Shown here in pieces: positions 1 to 8,935 of a stretch of DNA of 64,000 nucleotides. Below the pieces are notes generated by a model that was given only the letters and a program-made list of their open reading frames with translations, was not told where the DNA came from and did not search any database. Origin of the DNA: Planctomycetota bacterium (GTDB lineage: Bacteria; Planctomycetota; UBA1135; GCA-002686595); contig NYUD01000030.1 in the NCBI GenBank assembly GCA_002683825.1, positions 112,601 to 176,600 on the forward strand, in the 5' to 3' direction. Position 1 is the first letter of the stretch, and each line of letters starts with the position of its first letter. Made by a program: the position numbers and the translations under genes.

Positions 1-1157
1 ATGACGATCCCGCTGTCAGCGGTCTCCTCTTGCAGGGCGGGGATCCAATCCGCTCCCGGATAGGCGTATTCCCACTCGTAGTACTGTCTCCCTGCGAAAT
101 ACAACTGCAAGAGAATCGCCAATGGAGCGAGCTTTCGAACCCACCAGCGGGAGTTCTGAATCGCGTGGCAGGCCATCAGACCGAACGGAACGAGGAGCGT
201 GATGTAGTAGCCACCGCGTTCTAAGACGTCCAGCGTAGCGGCAAAGGGAAGCATGCAACCGAAGAGGATGGCCGTGGCGAGCAACAGGGGTCGTCGTAGC
301 CGCTCGCGAAAATGACCTCGAAGGGTGAGGGTGGCCAGGATCGCCAGAAGGGGCAGAACCCCCATGGGCCGGATGATCGCTCCCCAGAAAAGCTCGGGGC
401 GCGCGACCTTCAAGAGCTCCCTGAGTCCGCGAGAGACGTGGGCGGTGCCGTGTCCCAAGCCCGGGTTGGCCAGGCGCCAGGCAACAGCGGCTGCGATCAG
501 GACGAGGATTCCCGCGACCAGGTGGCGTGGGCGACGCAGCGACGAACCGTCCCAGACGAGGAACGCCAAGATCGCCGGGCCCCAGAGCAGGCCCGCCATG
601 TGCGACCCCAAGATGAGGCTCAAGAAGACCGCGGCCACGAGGGCCGAGCGAGGGGCTCTCTCGTGCGTGCAGGCCGCCCAGTATCCGGCGCCGCATGCAA
701 ACGCGAGTTGCAGCGCGTGCACCTCGACGCAGGTCGAATAGAAGAGGCCGACCGGGCTCAGGATGGCCAAGGCGACGCCCGCGAGCGAAGGGATCCGGTC
801 GAATCCCAGGCGCCGCGCCGTGAGGAACAAGAGCGCGCCTGCGGTCGCTCCCGACAAGACCGAGAGAAGTTGCAGCGCCAGCTTGGGATCGGTGTTGCCG
901 AAGACCTCCGTGATCCGGTGAAAGCCGATGCCGATGGACGGATAGGCGAAATGGTGCCGCCTCAGGTTGCCCTCGGCGACCCCACGGATCAGGTGACGCG
1001 CATCGCTCCAGTAGGATTCCTGGCGCAGGATCCAGAAGAGCGTGAACAGGATGACGAAGATCGCACCGGCCCACAAGCCGTTGCCGCGGCGCTCAGGGGA
1101 GCCATTCTGCGTCTTCATGCCACGCACGCGGCCCGCATATCCACGGCGCGTACCCAT
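1..1157 (-). CDS. Polytopic membrane protein, GT39/GT-C-like (partial, runs off the left edge)
   Basis: An open frame of 385 codons starts at 1157 (or at an in-frame ATG at 1118) and is still open at base 1, so the C-terminus is missing. The translation has a basic N-terminus, then a hydrophobic segment (GAIFVILFTLFWIL), an Asp-rich short loop (YWSDARHLIRG) and at least six more hydrophobic helices. A first membrane helix followed by an acidic extracytoplasmic loop is typical of GT-C type membrane glycosyltransferases such as the GT39 and DUF2723 families, but I see no decisive motif. It follows the thioesterase gene by 82 bp on the same strand. The membrane location is secure; the glycosyltransferase assignment is inference. 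Confidence 0.6.
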   Translation of the reverse strand, partial: MGTRRGYAGRVRGMKTQNGSPERRGNGLWAGAIFVILFTLFWILRQESYWSDARHLIRGVAEGNLRRHHFAYPSIGIGFHRITEVFGNTDPKLALQLLSVLSGATAGALLFLTARRLGFDRIPSLAGVALAILSPVGLFYSTCVEVHALQLAFACGAGYWAACTHERAPRSALVAAVFLSLILGSHMAGLLWGPAILAFLVWDGSSLRRPRHLVAGILVLIAAAVAWRLANPGLGHGTAHVSRGLRELLKVARPELFWGAIIRPMGVLPLLAILATLTLRGHFRERLRRPLLLATAILFGCMLPFAATLDVLERGGYYITLLVPFGLMACHAIQNSRWWVRKLAPLAILLQLYFAGRQYYEWEYAYPGADWIPALQEETADSGIV

Positions 1158-1239
1158 CCAAAACCCAGCGAGACGATCTTGTCGCTTCTCGTACGTTCCC
1201 CTTTTTCGGGGCGAATCGTGAGAGGGCCCGCGGACGGAT

Positions 1240-1761
1240 TCATTCGGCGAATTTGAAATCGGACAGATCCGGCAGGAGCACCCCTGCACTCTTGAAGACC
1301 GACATGATTCGATCCAGCCTCAGACGCACGAACACGCCCCTGCCCTTGACCAGAACCCGCCCTTCAAGTGAGAGCGTGGTTTCAATCACGAGCTTGTTCG
1401 GCTGCACCCCAACGATCTTCGCTTCCACGAGACAGTCCTCCTCCAGGGGTGTCATCTCGACAAAGTCGATGCTGAGATTGGCCGCGATGCAGGGATACCC
1501 TCCGATCCAACAACAGGTCCCCATCGCCTCGTCGAGTACGAAGGAGACGAGGCCGCCATGAACGAAGCCGGGCGGGCCGAACGTGGCGCTGCCAAACCAA
1601 ACCCGGCCGATGAGCGATCTGTCCGAGCACTTCTTGAAGAAGCGCATCCGGATCGTCGGCCCGGCGGGCGTGTCCACGAACATCGAGCGGCCGGACCCGA
1701 TTTCAAAGGGAAGCTTGAACTCCTCCCAATCGGGCTCCGGCTGTACGGTCGGCGGCTTCAT
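1240..1761 (-). CDS. PaaI-like hotdog-fold thioesterase
   Basis: The 173-residue protein carries the hotdog-fold signature GFVHGGLVSFVLDEAMG at about residues 65-81, the helix region of PaaI/YbgC-type acyl-CoA thioesterases, followed by a matching strand (LSIDFVEMTPLEED). Such enzymes hydrolyse acyl-CoA thioesters in the cytoplasm; the substrate cannot be read from sequence. The N-terminal 50 residues are an extension common in planctomycete PaaI-like proteins. The start has an AGGA-type ribosome binding site a few bases upstream. It begins 17 bp after the PSD protein stop, so it may be co-transcribed with that gene set, although a functional link is not obvious. Confidence 0.8.
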   Translation of the reverse strand: MKPPTVQPEPDWEEFKLPFEIGSGRSMFVDTPAGPTIRMRFFKKCSDRSLIGRVWFGSATFGPPGFVHGGLVSFVLDEAMGTCCWIGGYPCIAANLSIDFVEMTPLEEDCLVEAKIVGVQPNKLVIETTLSLEGRVLVKGRGVFVRLRLDRIMSVFKSAGVLLPDLSDFKFAE

Positions 1762-1778
1762 CGCTTCCTGACGACCCC

Positions 1779-4700
1779 TCAGTGATTGAAGAGAAAGGCC
1801 GGGCTGTTGGCCAGGGCCCAGGCCAGATCCTGAGCTCCGGCGAGACGGATGGCGTCGGCCAGGTCGGGCTGCGTGCTGATGAAGTGGGCGTGGATCAGCG
1901 CTTCGTCTGCCGGTGTGCGCTCGGCCGCCGGAACGTTGACGGCGCGCACCACGTCCTCGTCAAGGCCATGATGACGGACCGGACGCTCGGAATCCGTCAC
2001 GGAGATTCGCAGGCTGCCCAGTGTGTGGTTCGAGCCGTAGTGCTGGGCGAGGTTGAGAATCAAGAGCGCACCACCTTCGAAGTCGATTTCCTCGGCCACC
2101 TCGTACACCGCGGCGTGGGCAACCCCGTAGTTGGGGTGCACCGCCCAACCGGTCGTGTCGTCGCCGTCGATCGAGTTCTCGACCGGCCAACCGTCCTGAG
2201 AGAAGTCGGCCGAGGCGTTTCGCAGCGTGATGGGACGGGCCTCCTGGGGGGAAGCCACGGGCACGGCGTTCACGCGCAGCTCGCTCAACACGAAATTGCC
2301 GCTTCCGTTGCGCCCGGGCCCACCCAGCGGAAGCGCCTCGTCCGGGAGTGCCTCGATACGCAGGCCTGTGATCCGCGAAAGGTCGGTGGAGACGACGACA
2401 TCATAGACGTCCTTTTCCGGTCCTCCGGCGACGAGGACCGAGTCATCGTCGCGAATCGTCATCTTTGCGGCACCGCTCGAGACGGCGGTGACGGGCTTGA
2501 GCGTGCGCCACTCCGCCAGGGGCAGCAGATCTTCTTCCCACGCCGCCCTTCTGGTTGCGTGCTCTTTCGCACCCTCTGGCTCCAGTGCAGCCAAGTTGAG
2601 CGGATCGCTCGCCAAGAGCGTCGGCGCCAGATCGTTGAGTTCTTCCTCGGTAGGAAAGCGACACAGGAACGAAAGGAAGAGCTCTTCGACGATCTTGAGC
2701 GGGTCTTTTTCAAAGGCCGCCAGCTCGGCGATACCACCCTCCGAGGAGGAGACGGCATCACCGATCGTGGGACCGTTCACCAGGTTGAGCGCCTGGCCCA
2801 GGGACATTCCGTTGTCCCGCTCGCATTCGCATGCACTCTCGCGCGGGGGGCGTCCGAAAAGCTGAAGGAAGTTGTCGGGAGTCTCGACGTTTGCATCGAC
2901 GAGTTGCACGGCGCGCGTGCCGAGGCGTTCGCCCGGGAGCTGGGACCGCACTCCCGCCGCACGGTGCAACGCGTCGAAAAGGACTTCCGAGGGCAAACGC
3001 CGCGCCAGGGCGTGCGAAAAGTTAGTCTCGTCAAGCAGGTTCCATTCGTTCGTCTCAACCGAACGCTGGTAGGTGCGCGAACGGCAGATCGTTCGCATCA
3101 GTGCGCGAACATCGAAGCCGCCGTCGATGAACTCCTGGGTCAGGCGCTCCATCAACTCGGGATTCGTCGGCGGATTCCCGGCCCGGATGTCATCGACCGG
3201 TTCGATCAGCCCCACACCCATGAAGTAGCTCCAGATGCGGTTCGCAAAGCTGGTGGCAAAGTAGGGGTTTTCTGCCGCCGTGATCCACGCGGCCAGGGCC
3301 TCGCGCCGGTTGGCGTCGGGAGCTACCGCGCCCCCGTGCTCGAAGGGGAAGCTCGGCGGTGCCATCTCGTTCCTGTCGGGATAGAAGACCTCGCCTTCAT
3401 CGAGGTCGTCGATCATCTCCTCCTGGGCGATCGCTCCATCCAGCATCGGCGCCCCATCCACGTTCGTGCGCCCGACGCGCGCGAAGTAAGCCGACAGGCG
3501 CCAGTGATCCCGCTGGGTCCAGCGCTCGAACGGGTGGTCGTGGCACTTGTTGCAATTGAAACGAATCCCGAGGAAGAGCTGGGTGGTGTTCTCCATCGCC
3601 AGATCGGGTTCCCGCAGGATCTTGTAGTAGGCCGCTTCAGGCTTCTCGTAGGTCGAGCCCGAACTCGTCAGGATCTCGTTCACGAAGCGGTCATAGCGCT
3701 GATTGCTGGCGATCGCACTCTCGATCCAGCGTCGAAAGCGCTCGGCGCCTCCACGACTGAGAAACTTGGGGTTGACCTGCAACAGGTCACACCACTTGTT
3801 GGTCCAGTAATCGATGAAGTCGGCGCTGCCGATCAAGCGATCGATGAGCTCGTCGCGTTTGACCCCTCCCTCGCGTCGATCCAGAAGGAACGCGCGCGTC
3901 TCCCGTGACGTGGGCGGCATGCCCGTCAAGTCCAGCGATACCCGGCGTAGAAACTCGGCGTCGGAGCAAAGGGGGCTCGGACGCGATCGGATCGCCCGCA
4001 GCTTGGTGTGGACGTACTCGTCGATGAAGTTCGACGCCTCTGTCTCCTCCCAGCTCCAACCCGAGCGATCTCCCATGACCAGAACCCGCGCGGCCGCATA
4101 GTTGCCCTGATAGCGGGCAAGGATAGCCGCCTCACCCCTTCGCAACGCAGTGACGAGACCACGGTCGTCGACCTCGGTGACCTCGGTGTTGCTGGTCTCG
4201 ATGAAGGCGTGGGTGGTCACGTCGCGCTGCCGTCCGTCGCCGAACGTCGCGAGCACGGCCACCTGCCGGCTCATCCCCTCCCGTGGAATGACCGGATGAC
4301 GGGGAATCACCTCGATGGACGCCACGCGGGCAACGTCGGGTTCAAAGCGCGCGCCATTTTCCACCCAGGCCTGAAGGCTCTCGTAGTCTCGGGAACCGGG
4401 AACGATGCGTTGGCCGCCTTCGTGCGGGACGACGGCCGTGGACTTCAGCAGGAAGAGACTCTCCTCGGGCCAAACGCGGTCGAAGCGTCGCGCAGCCATG
4501 TCGTCGGTGAGCGCAGAGTGATCGAACTGCGGGTCGTAGCCACGCAGGGAGAGCTTGAAACCCTGCTTGCCGTCCGCGGAACCGTGGCACGAGCCGGCGT
4601 TGCAACCGGCGCGCGACACGATCGGCATGACGTCCGTCAAGAAGCGCGGGGACGGTGCAACGGTCTGTCCGCTGACCAGGTAGGGAATCGCGACGGTAAG

Positions 4701-4997
4701 GCCGTCGAGCTCGAGCACCAATTCGCCCGCGCCGTCGGCGAGGGGACGGATCAACCCACGCTCATCGATATCGAGATGGGGCGGCGGTTGCGCGATCCGG
4801 ACCTTGCGGGTGACGTCCAGCACTTCGCCGGTCTCCGTCCGCGCATCGACCAGCAGCTGTGTGTATGCGAAGCGGTCGGGAAGTTCGATGTGCGCGGGGT
4901 GGACGTCCAGCCCGACGATCTTGGGCGCAGGGAGAGGCTCCTCGACGCCTCCTCCGATGACGCTCGGTGCAACGAAGAAAAGGAGGATGCCCAGCAT
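1779..4997 (-). CDS. Secreted PSD1/DUF1549-DUF1553 cytochrome-like protein
   Basis: A 1072-residue exported protein of the planctomycete PSCyt/PSD family. In order: signal peptide (LGILLFFVAPSVIGG), a haem-like motif of the CX4CH form (CNAGSCHG), a BIG2-type immunoglobulin-like domain, DUF1549 with CNKCHDHPFERW, and DUF1553 ending in the typical DLAWALANSPAFLFNH. Roughly 200 residues are inserted near the end of DUF1553; they contain a stretch like a discoidin/galactose-binding fold (GRNGSGNFVLSELRV). The start at 4997 is chosen because AGGAGG lies seven bases upstream; it overlaps the preceding stop as TGATG. The family is extracytoplasmic and always paired with DUF1501; biochemical role unknown. 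Confidence 0.85.
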   Translation of the reverse strand: MLGILLFFVAPSVIGGGVEEPLPAPKIVGLDVHPAHIELPDRFAYTQLLVDARTETGEVLDVTRKVRIAQPPPHLDIDERGLIRPLADGAGELVLELDGLTVAIPYLVSGQTVAPSPRFLTDVMPIVSRAGCNAGSCHGSADGKQGFKLSLRGYDPQFDHSALTDDMAARRFDRVWPEESLFLLKSTAVVPHEGGQRIVPGSRDYESLQAWVENGARFEPDVARVASIEVIPRHPVIPREGMSRQVAVLATFGDGRQRDVTTHAFIETSNTEVTEVDDRGLVTALRRGEAAILARYQGNYAAARVLVMGDRSGWSWEETEASNFIDEYVHTKLRAIRSRPSPLCSDAEFLRRVSLDLTGMPPTSRETRAFLLDRREGGVKRDELIDRLIGSADFIDYWTNKWCDLLQVNPKFLSRGGAERFRRWIESAIASNQRYDRFVNEILTSSGSTYEKPEAAYYKILREPDLAMENTTQLFLGIRFNCNKCHDHPFERWTQRDHWRLSAYFARVGRTNVDGAPMLDGAIAQEEMIDDLDEGEVFYPDRNEMAPPSFPFEHGGAVAPDANRREALAAWITAAENPYFATSFANRIWSYFMGVGLIEPVDDIRAGNPPTNPELMERLTQEFIDGGFDVRALMRTICRSRTYQRSVETNEWNLLDETNFSHALARRLPSEVLFDALHRAAGVRSQLPGERLGTRAVQLVDANVETPDNFLQLFGRPPRESACECERDNGMSLGQALNLVNGPTIGDAVSSSEGGIAELAAFEKDPLKIVEELFLSFLCRFPTEEELNDLAPTLLASDPLNLAALEPEGAKEHATRRAAWEEDLLPLAEWRTLKPVTAVSSGAAKMTIRDDDSVLVAGGPEKDVYDVVVSTDLSRITGLRIEALPDEALPLGGPGRNGSGNFVLSELRVNAVPVASPQEARPITLRNASADFSQDGWPVENSIDGDDTTGWAVHPNYGVAHAAVYEVAEEIDFEGGALLILNLAQHYGSNHTLGSLRISVTDSERPVRHHGLDEDVVRAVNVPAAERTPADEALIHAHFISTQPDLADAIRLAGAQDLAWALANSPAFLFNH

Positions 4998-6445
4998 CAA
5001 ACGTCCTCCTGGTGAGGAAGCGAGGCTTCGACCGCCTCGGATGCAGCGCCGTCCTCCGATCGGAGCGGCACCGACAGAAAATCGCGCACGATGTGACCGT
5101 CGGCGGCGTCGAGAAGATGGACGACGCCCTCGAACCCGGCCGCGGCGATCCGCTGGCCCCCAGGATGGACGTCGACGGCATAGATACCGGAGTCGAAGGT
5201 GACGCTCCACAAAGCTTCGCCGTCCTCGACGCGATACGCGCGCACCTCCCCGGAACCGTGCAAGCTGCTGCCGGCCACGACCCAATCCCCCGACGGACTC
5301 CAGTCCACCGAAAAGACGCGCCCCGGCAGCGCATCGAAGGCCCGTATCAGGTTGCTGTCATCGCCGATGACACGCTTCTCCTCACGGTACATGCGGAAGA
5401 TCTTGGGCGCACCGTCGGCGCCGCCGACCAGCAATTCGTCTCTATTCGGATGGCGCGCGACCGACAGAAGGCCGCCCTTCAGCGCCCCGGGTGTGATGCT
5501 GGTGATGTTGTCGATGAACTGTTGCGTCGCAACCCGCACGAGTTTCATCGATCGATCTCGGCCGACCGAAACCAGGTGCGAAGCGTCCGAAGAAAAGGAG
5601 GTGCCAAGCACCCAATCGGCGTGTGCGCCCTGGTACAAGATTTCTACACCGCTCGCGGCATCGATCGCGCGCAAGGTGTTGTCCTTGCAGCCGAAAGCCA
5701 ACTTCGTGCCGTCCGGAGACCAGCTGACGCCCTGGAGTGTGTCGAACGTGACGGGTTTCGACAGCAAGAGCTTTTTCTCCTGCACGTCCCAGACCTGGAG
5801 CTCGCCCACGCGCGAGGGTGATCCCCCCACGACCGCCAGGCGCATGCCGTCGGGTGAAAAGGCCACCGACTCGATGCGCTCCGAAAGCCCGACCAGGCGT
5901 TCCACGATGGCCCCGCCGTCCCCGCGATGGAGCAGCACCTCACCCCGTCCGGAAACCGCAAGCACCTCCCCCGTCGGTGAGAAGTCCAGGGAACTAACTA
6001 CCGGCGGACGGTCGTAGACCGGCGGCCCGCTCGGGTCTGCACGAAGAGAGGAGGGGGTGTCATCCGGCGCGCCCGCTGCGATCCAGCGACGGATGAGCTC
6101 TACCTGGTCCTCCGAGAGGGGCGGCCCGTCCTCCGGCATCTCGGGCGGAACATCGCCAAGTGGAGTGATGACGTCCACGAGGACGCTCGCATCGGGACTG
6201 CCGGGAACGATGCAGGGCTCGCCGCCGTCGACCGCCAGTAGAAGGTCTCCGTGGTTCAGGAGAACGACGTGGCCCTGGGCCTTGGCGGGCTGATGACAGC
6301 CCTGACAGCTGGATCGCAGGATGGGCAATACGTCACGCTGAAAACTGACGGACTGTTCGTCTTCCTGGAGAAGATCCTCCTGACCAAAGGCCAACGCCGA
6401 ACACAGAAAGGCGAACGCAACGTAGCTCCTTCCCGGCCCCTTCAT
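4997..6445 (-). CDS. Planctomycete cytochrome c plus WD40 propeller protein
   Basis: The 482-residue product begins with a signal peptide (YVAFAFLCSALAFGQ), followed by one c-type haem site (CQGCHQPAKAQG) in a planctomycete-type cytochrome c domain, then WD40-like repeats (SPDGMRLAVVGG, SPDGTKLAFGCK, SPSGDWVVAGSS) forming a beta-propeller. It sits between the DUF1501 gene and the PSD gene, a standard trio in planctomycetes, and is probably translated with both. A start at 6460 overlapping the previous stop as ATGA is also possible, but 6445 has GAGGTG at good spacing and gives a cleaner signal peptide. Likely extracytoplasmic; electron-transfer partner unknown. Confidence 0.82.
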   Translation of the reverse strand: MKGPGRSYVAFAFLCSALAFGQEDLLQEDEQSVSFQRDVLPILRSSCQGCHQPAKAQGHVVLLNHGDLLLAVDGGEPCIVPGSPDASVLVDVITPLGDVPPEMPEDGPPLSEDQVELIRRWIAAGAPDDTPSSLRADPSGPPVYDRPPVVSSLDFSPTGEVLAVSGRGEVLLHRGDGGAIVERLVGLSERIESVAFSPDGMRLAVVGGSPSRVGELQVWDVQEKKLLLSKPVTFDTLQGVSWSPDGTKLAFGCKDNTLRAIDAASGVEILYQGAHADWVLGTSFSSDASHLVSVGRDRSMKLVRVATQQFIDNITSITPGALKGGLLSVARHPNRDELLVGGADGAPKIFRMYREEKRVIGDDSNLIRAFDALPGRVFSVDWSPSGDWVVAGSSLHGSGEVRAYRVEDGEALWSVTFDSGIYAVDVHPGGQRIAAAGFEGVVHLLDAADGHIVRDFLSVPLRSEDGAASEAVEASLPHQEDV

Positions 6446-6456
6446 CCACGAACACC

Positions 6457-7881
6457 TCATGCGAACAGGTCGAGCACCGGTGTCCCCTTGACGAGTTCGC
6501 GTGGTTGGGCGAGGTGATTGAGAACCATGGTGTGCGGATCGATGCCGAGCGCGTGGTACACACTCGCCAGAAGATCGGTCGGGTGAACCGGGTTTTCGAC
6601 GGGTGCCGAACCCGTTTCGTCGGAACGGCCGTACACGTAACCGCGCTTGACGCCCCCACCCGCCAGCACGGCCGTGAAGCAGTACGGCCAGTGATCGCGA
6701 CTGCCCTCGTCGTTGTCGTTGCCGGAGGTGCTGAGCCCTTTTCGTGGACTGCGTCCGAACTCCCCCACCGCGACCACGAGCGTCTCCTCCAGGAGCCCGC
6801 GTTCGTCCAGATCCTCGACCAGGGTCGCCAGCCCCGGATCCAGCATCGGTGCAGCCCGATCCCGCATGCGCTCGGCGAGGTCCTTGTGAACGTCCCAGGA
6901 GTGCAGGTCGGAGTTGGCTACCTTCGGCCAGTTGACCTGCACGAAGCGCGTGCCGGCTTCGATGAAGCGCCGCGCCATCAGGCAGCTTTGCCCGAAGGTG
7001 TTACGGCCGTAGCGCTCGCGCAGCTCGTCGGATTCTTCATGGACATCGAACGCTCTCCGCGCGCGACCCGACAGCACCAACTCGAGCGCCGTCTTCGTGT
7101 ATTCGTCCAGACCGAACTTTTCGACCGCCTTCTCGACGGCGGGCATGCCTGCTTCGATTCGATCGCGCAGACGCGCACGGCGCTCGAGTCGGGCGACGGA
7201 CAAATCGCTGCGCAACGCCAGGTCGTCGACCTGCACCGCATCCATCTTGGTCTGGTCCGTGTCGTCCCCCGCGGGGTAGAGCGTGTACGGATCGAACGCG
7301 CGGCCGAGGAAGCCCGCCATACCCGCCTTGCCTATCACGTTGCTCTCCTGGAGCGGTCGCGGCAGCATGACGAAGGGCAAGGTCGCCTCCTCTGGCGGAC
7401 GCAGGCGTATGACGTTGCTGCCCACGTTGGGGAAGTCCTTGGGGGTCGGCGGATCCAGCTGACCGGAGGGGCTGACTTTATCGGCCGTGTAACCCGTCAG
7501 CATCTGATAGTGCGCCGCCGTATGGTTGAATAGACCGACCGGCGTGTAGCTCATCGAACGGATGAAGGTCATCCGATCCGTCGCCTGCGCGATCCGGGGC
7601 AGAAGCTCGGTGACCTCCATGCCCGGGATCCTGCTGGGGATGGTCTTGAAGATGCTACGCACGTCTCCGGGCGCGTCGTCCTTGGGATCCCACAGGTCGA
7701 GGTGACTGGGGCCACCCTGCAGGAAGATCAGGATGACACTCTTCGCCCCACCAAAGCCGCGCTCGAGCCGTGCGTGGGCGAGAGCGGCGTTCTGAAGCTG
7801 AAGAAGCTGCGGCAGTCCGAGTCCCAGGAGGGATCCACCACCCACACGCAGAACCTCGCGGCGGCTAGAAAAGCGGGTCAT
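6457..7881 (-). CDS. DUF1501 family secreted protein
   Basis: A 474-residue member of the DUF1501 family, which has an alkaline-phosphatase/sulfatase-like fold. The N-terminus has a twin-arginine-like signal ([23 protein letters not shown]). The family block [21 protein letters not shown] follows at about residue 53, and later [11 protein letters not shown] and [17 protein letters not shown] match the conserved C-terminal metal-site region. It is the first gene of a three-gene set with the cytochrome-WD40 and PSD proteins. DUF1501 and PSD proteins co-occur across Planctomycetota; a role in handling complex polysaccharides or sulfated polymers is often suggested but unproven. Confidence 0.87.
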   Translation of the reverse strand: MTRFSSRREVLRVGGGSLLGLGLPQLLQLQNAALAHARLERGFGGAKSVILIFLQGGPSHLDLWDPKDDAPGDVRSIFKTIPSRIPGMEVTELLPRIAQATDRMTFIRSMSYTPVGLFNHTAAHYQMLTGYTADKVSPSGQLDPPTPKDFPNVGSNVIRLRPPEEATLPFVMLPRPLQESNVIGKAGMAGFLGRAFDPYTLYPAGDDTDQTKMDAVQVDDLALRSDLSVARLERRARLRDRIEAGMPAVEKAVEKFGLDEYTKTALELVLSGRARRAFDVHEESDELRERYGRNTFGQSCLMARRFIEAGTRFVQVNWPKVANSDLHSWDVHKDLAERMRDRAAPMLDPGLATLVEDLDERGLLEETLVVAVGEFGRSPRKGLSTSGNDNDEGSRDHWPYCFTAVLAGGGVKRGYVYGRSDETGSAPVENPVHPTDLLASVYHALGIDPHTMVLNHLAQPRELVKGTPVLDLFA

Positions 7882-8038
7882 CGGGGCGATGCCACACTAG
7901 TGGTTGTGCGGGAGGACCGCCACACGGCAGGCCCGGAATACCATTTAAAGGGCCTTTCGAGGGCGGGCCCCCACTGGACGCAGGTGTGTTTCCCGCGGGC
8001 GGCGGGGGTACATTGATCCACCACGAAGGAGTGAATCC
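7882..8038. promoter_or_regulatory. Divergent intergenic region between DUF1501 and isomerase operons
   Basis: These 157 bp separate two oppositely oriented operons and must hold promoters for both. AAGGAG precedes the rightward ATG at 8039 by about seven bases. An odd palindrome AAAGGGCCTTT lies near the middle. No consensus -35/-10 boxes could be assigned. Confidence 0.4.
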
Positions 8039-8935
8039 ATGGACCGACCGACCTCTCTGACAAGGCGTTCGTTGCTCGTAGGCTCGCTGGCGGGGGCGGC
8101 GGTGGTGCCGGCGGTCGGCGCGGGAGCCGGGGCACAAAGGGCGTCCGACGAGACTCCCGGGGGGATCAAGAAGGGTCGCCTGAAGCAATCGTCGGTGTTG
8201 TGGTGCTACGGCGCTCCGCTCGAGGAGCTCGCGCAGGTCTCCGCCCGGTTAGGGCTTTCAGGGATCGATGTCGTCAATCCCCCCGACTGGCCCGTCCTGC
8301 AGAAGTACGGTCTCTTGTCCACCATGACCCCGTGCATGGAGCGCGGCTTCGGAATCGCCAGGGGCCTCAACAAGAAGGAACACCACGAGGGCCACCTCCA
8401 GCTCGTCAAGGAACGCATCGACGCCAGCGCGGAGGCCGGCTTTCATAACATCCTCGTGTTTTCCGGCAACCGCGAGGACGGGCTGTCCGATCGCGCAGGG
8501 CTGGAGAACTGCGCCGTCGCGCTGCGGCAGGTCGTTTCCCATGCCGAGGAAAAGGGGCAGCTACTTTGCATGGAACTCTTGAATTCCAAGCGCGACCACA
8601 AGGGCTACATGTGCGATCGCACGGCCTGGGGTGCCGAGCTCGTCCAGAAGGTGGGCTCGGACGCCTTCAAGTTGCTCTACGACATCTACCACATGCAGAT
8701 CCAAGAGGGCGACGTCATCGCGACCATCCGCGAATTCCGCGAGAGCATCGGGCACTACCACACCGCCGGTGTCCCCGGGCGCAGCAACCTGGATGAGAGC
8801 CAGGAACTCTATTATCCCGCCATCATGGAGGCGATCGCCGACGAACCATTCGATGGCTACATCGGTCAGGAGTTCATCCCGAGGGGAAACAAGGCGCAGG
8901 CACTGAGGCAAGCCGTGGAACTCTGCGACGTCTAG
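8039..8935 (+). CDS. Tat-exported hydroxypyruvate isomerase-like TIM-barrel protein
   Basis: A 298-residue xylose-isomerase-like (AP endonuclease 2 superfamily) TIM barrel close to hydroxypyruvate isomerase. A twin-arginine signal (LTRRSLLVGSLAGAAVVPAV) begins the protein. Metal or acid residues lie where Hyi-type enzymes carry them: CMELLNS, LYDIYHMQIQEGD, GHYHTAGVPGR and YIGQEFIP. Enzymes of the group isomerise or epimerise sugars and sugar acids; export suggests a periplasmic substrate, though many planctomycete relatives keep the Tat-like leader. A clear AAGGAG site precedes the ATG. The sulfatase starts directly after its stop codon, so the two are coupled and may act on the same carbohydrate. 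Confidence 0.82.
   Translation: MDRPTSLTRRSLLVGSLAGAAVVPAVGAGAGAQRASDETPGGIKKGRLKQSSVLWCYGAPLEELAQVSARLGLSGIDVVNPPDWPVLQKYGLLSTMTPCMERGFGIARGLNKKEHHEGHLQLVKERIDASAEAGFHNILVFSGNREDGLSDRAGLENCAVALRQVVSHAEEKGQLLCMELLNSKRDHKGYMCDRTAWGAELVQKVGSDAFKLLYDIYHMQIQEGDVIATIREFRESIGHYHTAGVPGRSNLDESQELYYPAIMEAIADEPFDGYIGQEFIPRGNKAQALRQAVELCDV

Noticed and set aside
16..1074. Arg/Pro/His-rich 352-codon frame on the minus strand
   Set aside because: A different minus frame, open to the window edge, gives a convincing polytopic membrane protein.
1782..3908. Long open frame (708 codons) on the plus strand
   Set aside because: It is antisense to the PSD gene, whose family domains are unmistakable; high GC keeps opposite frames open.
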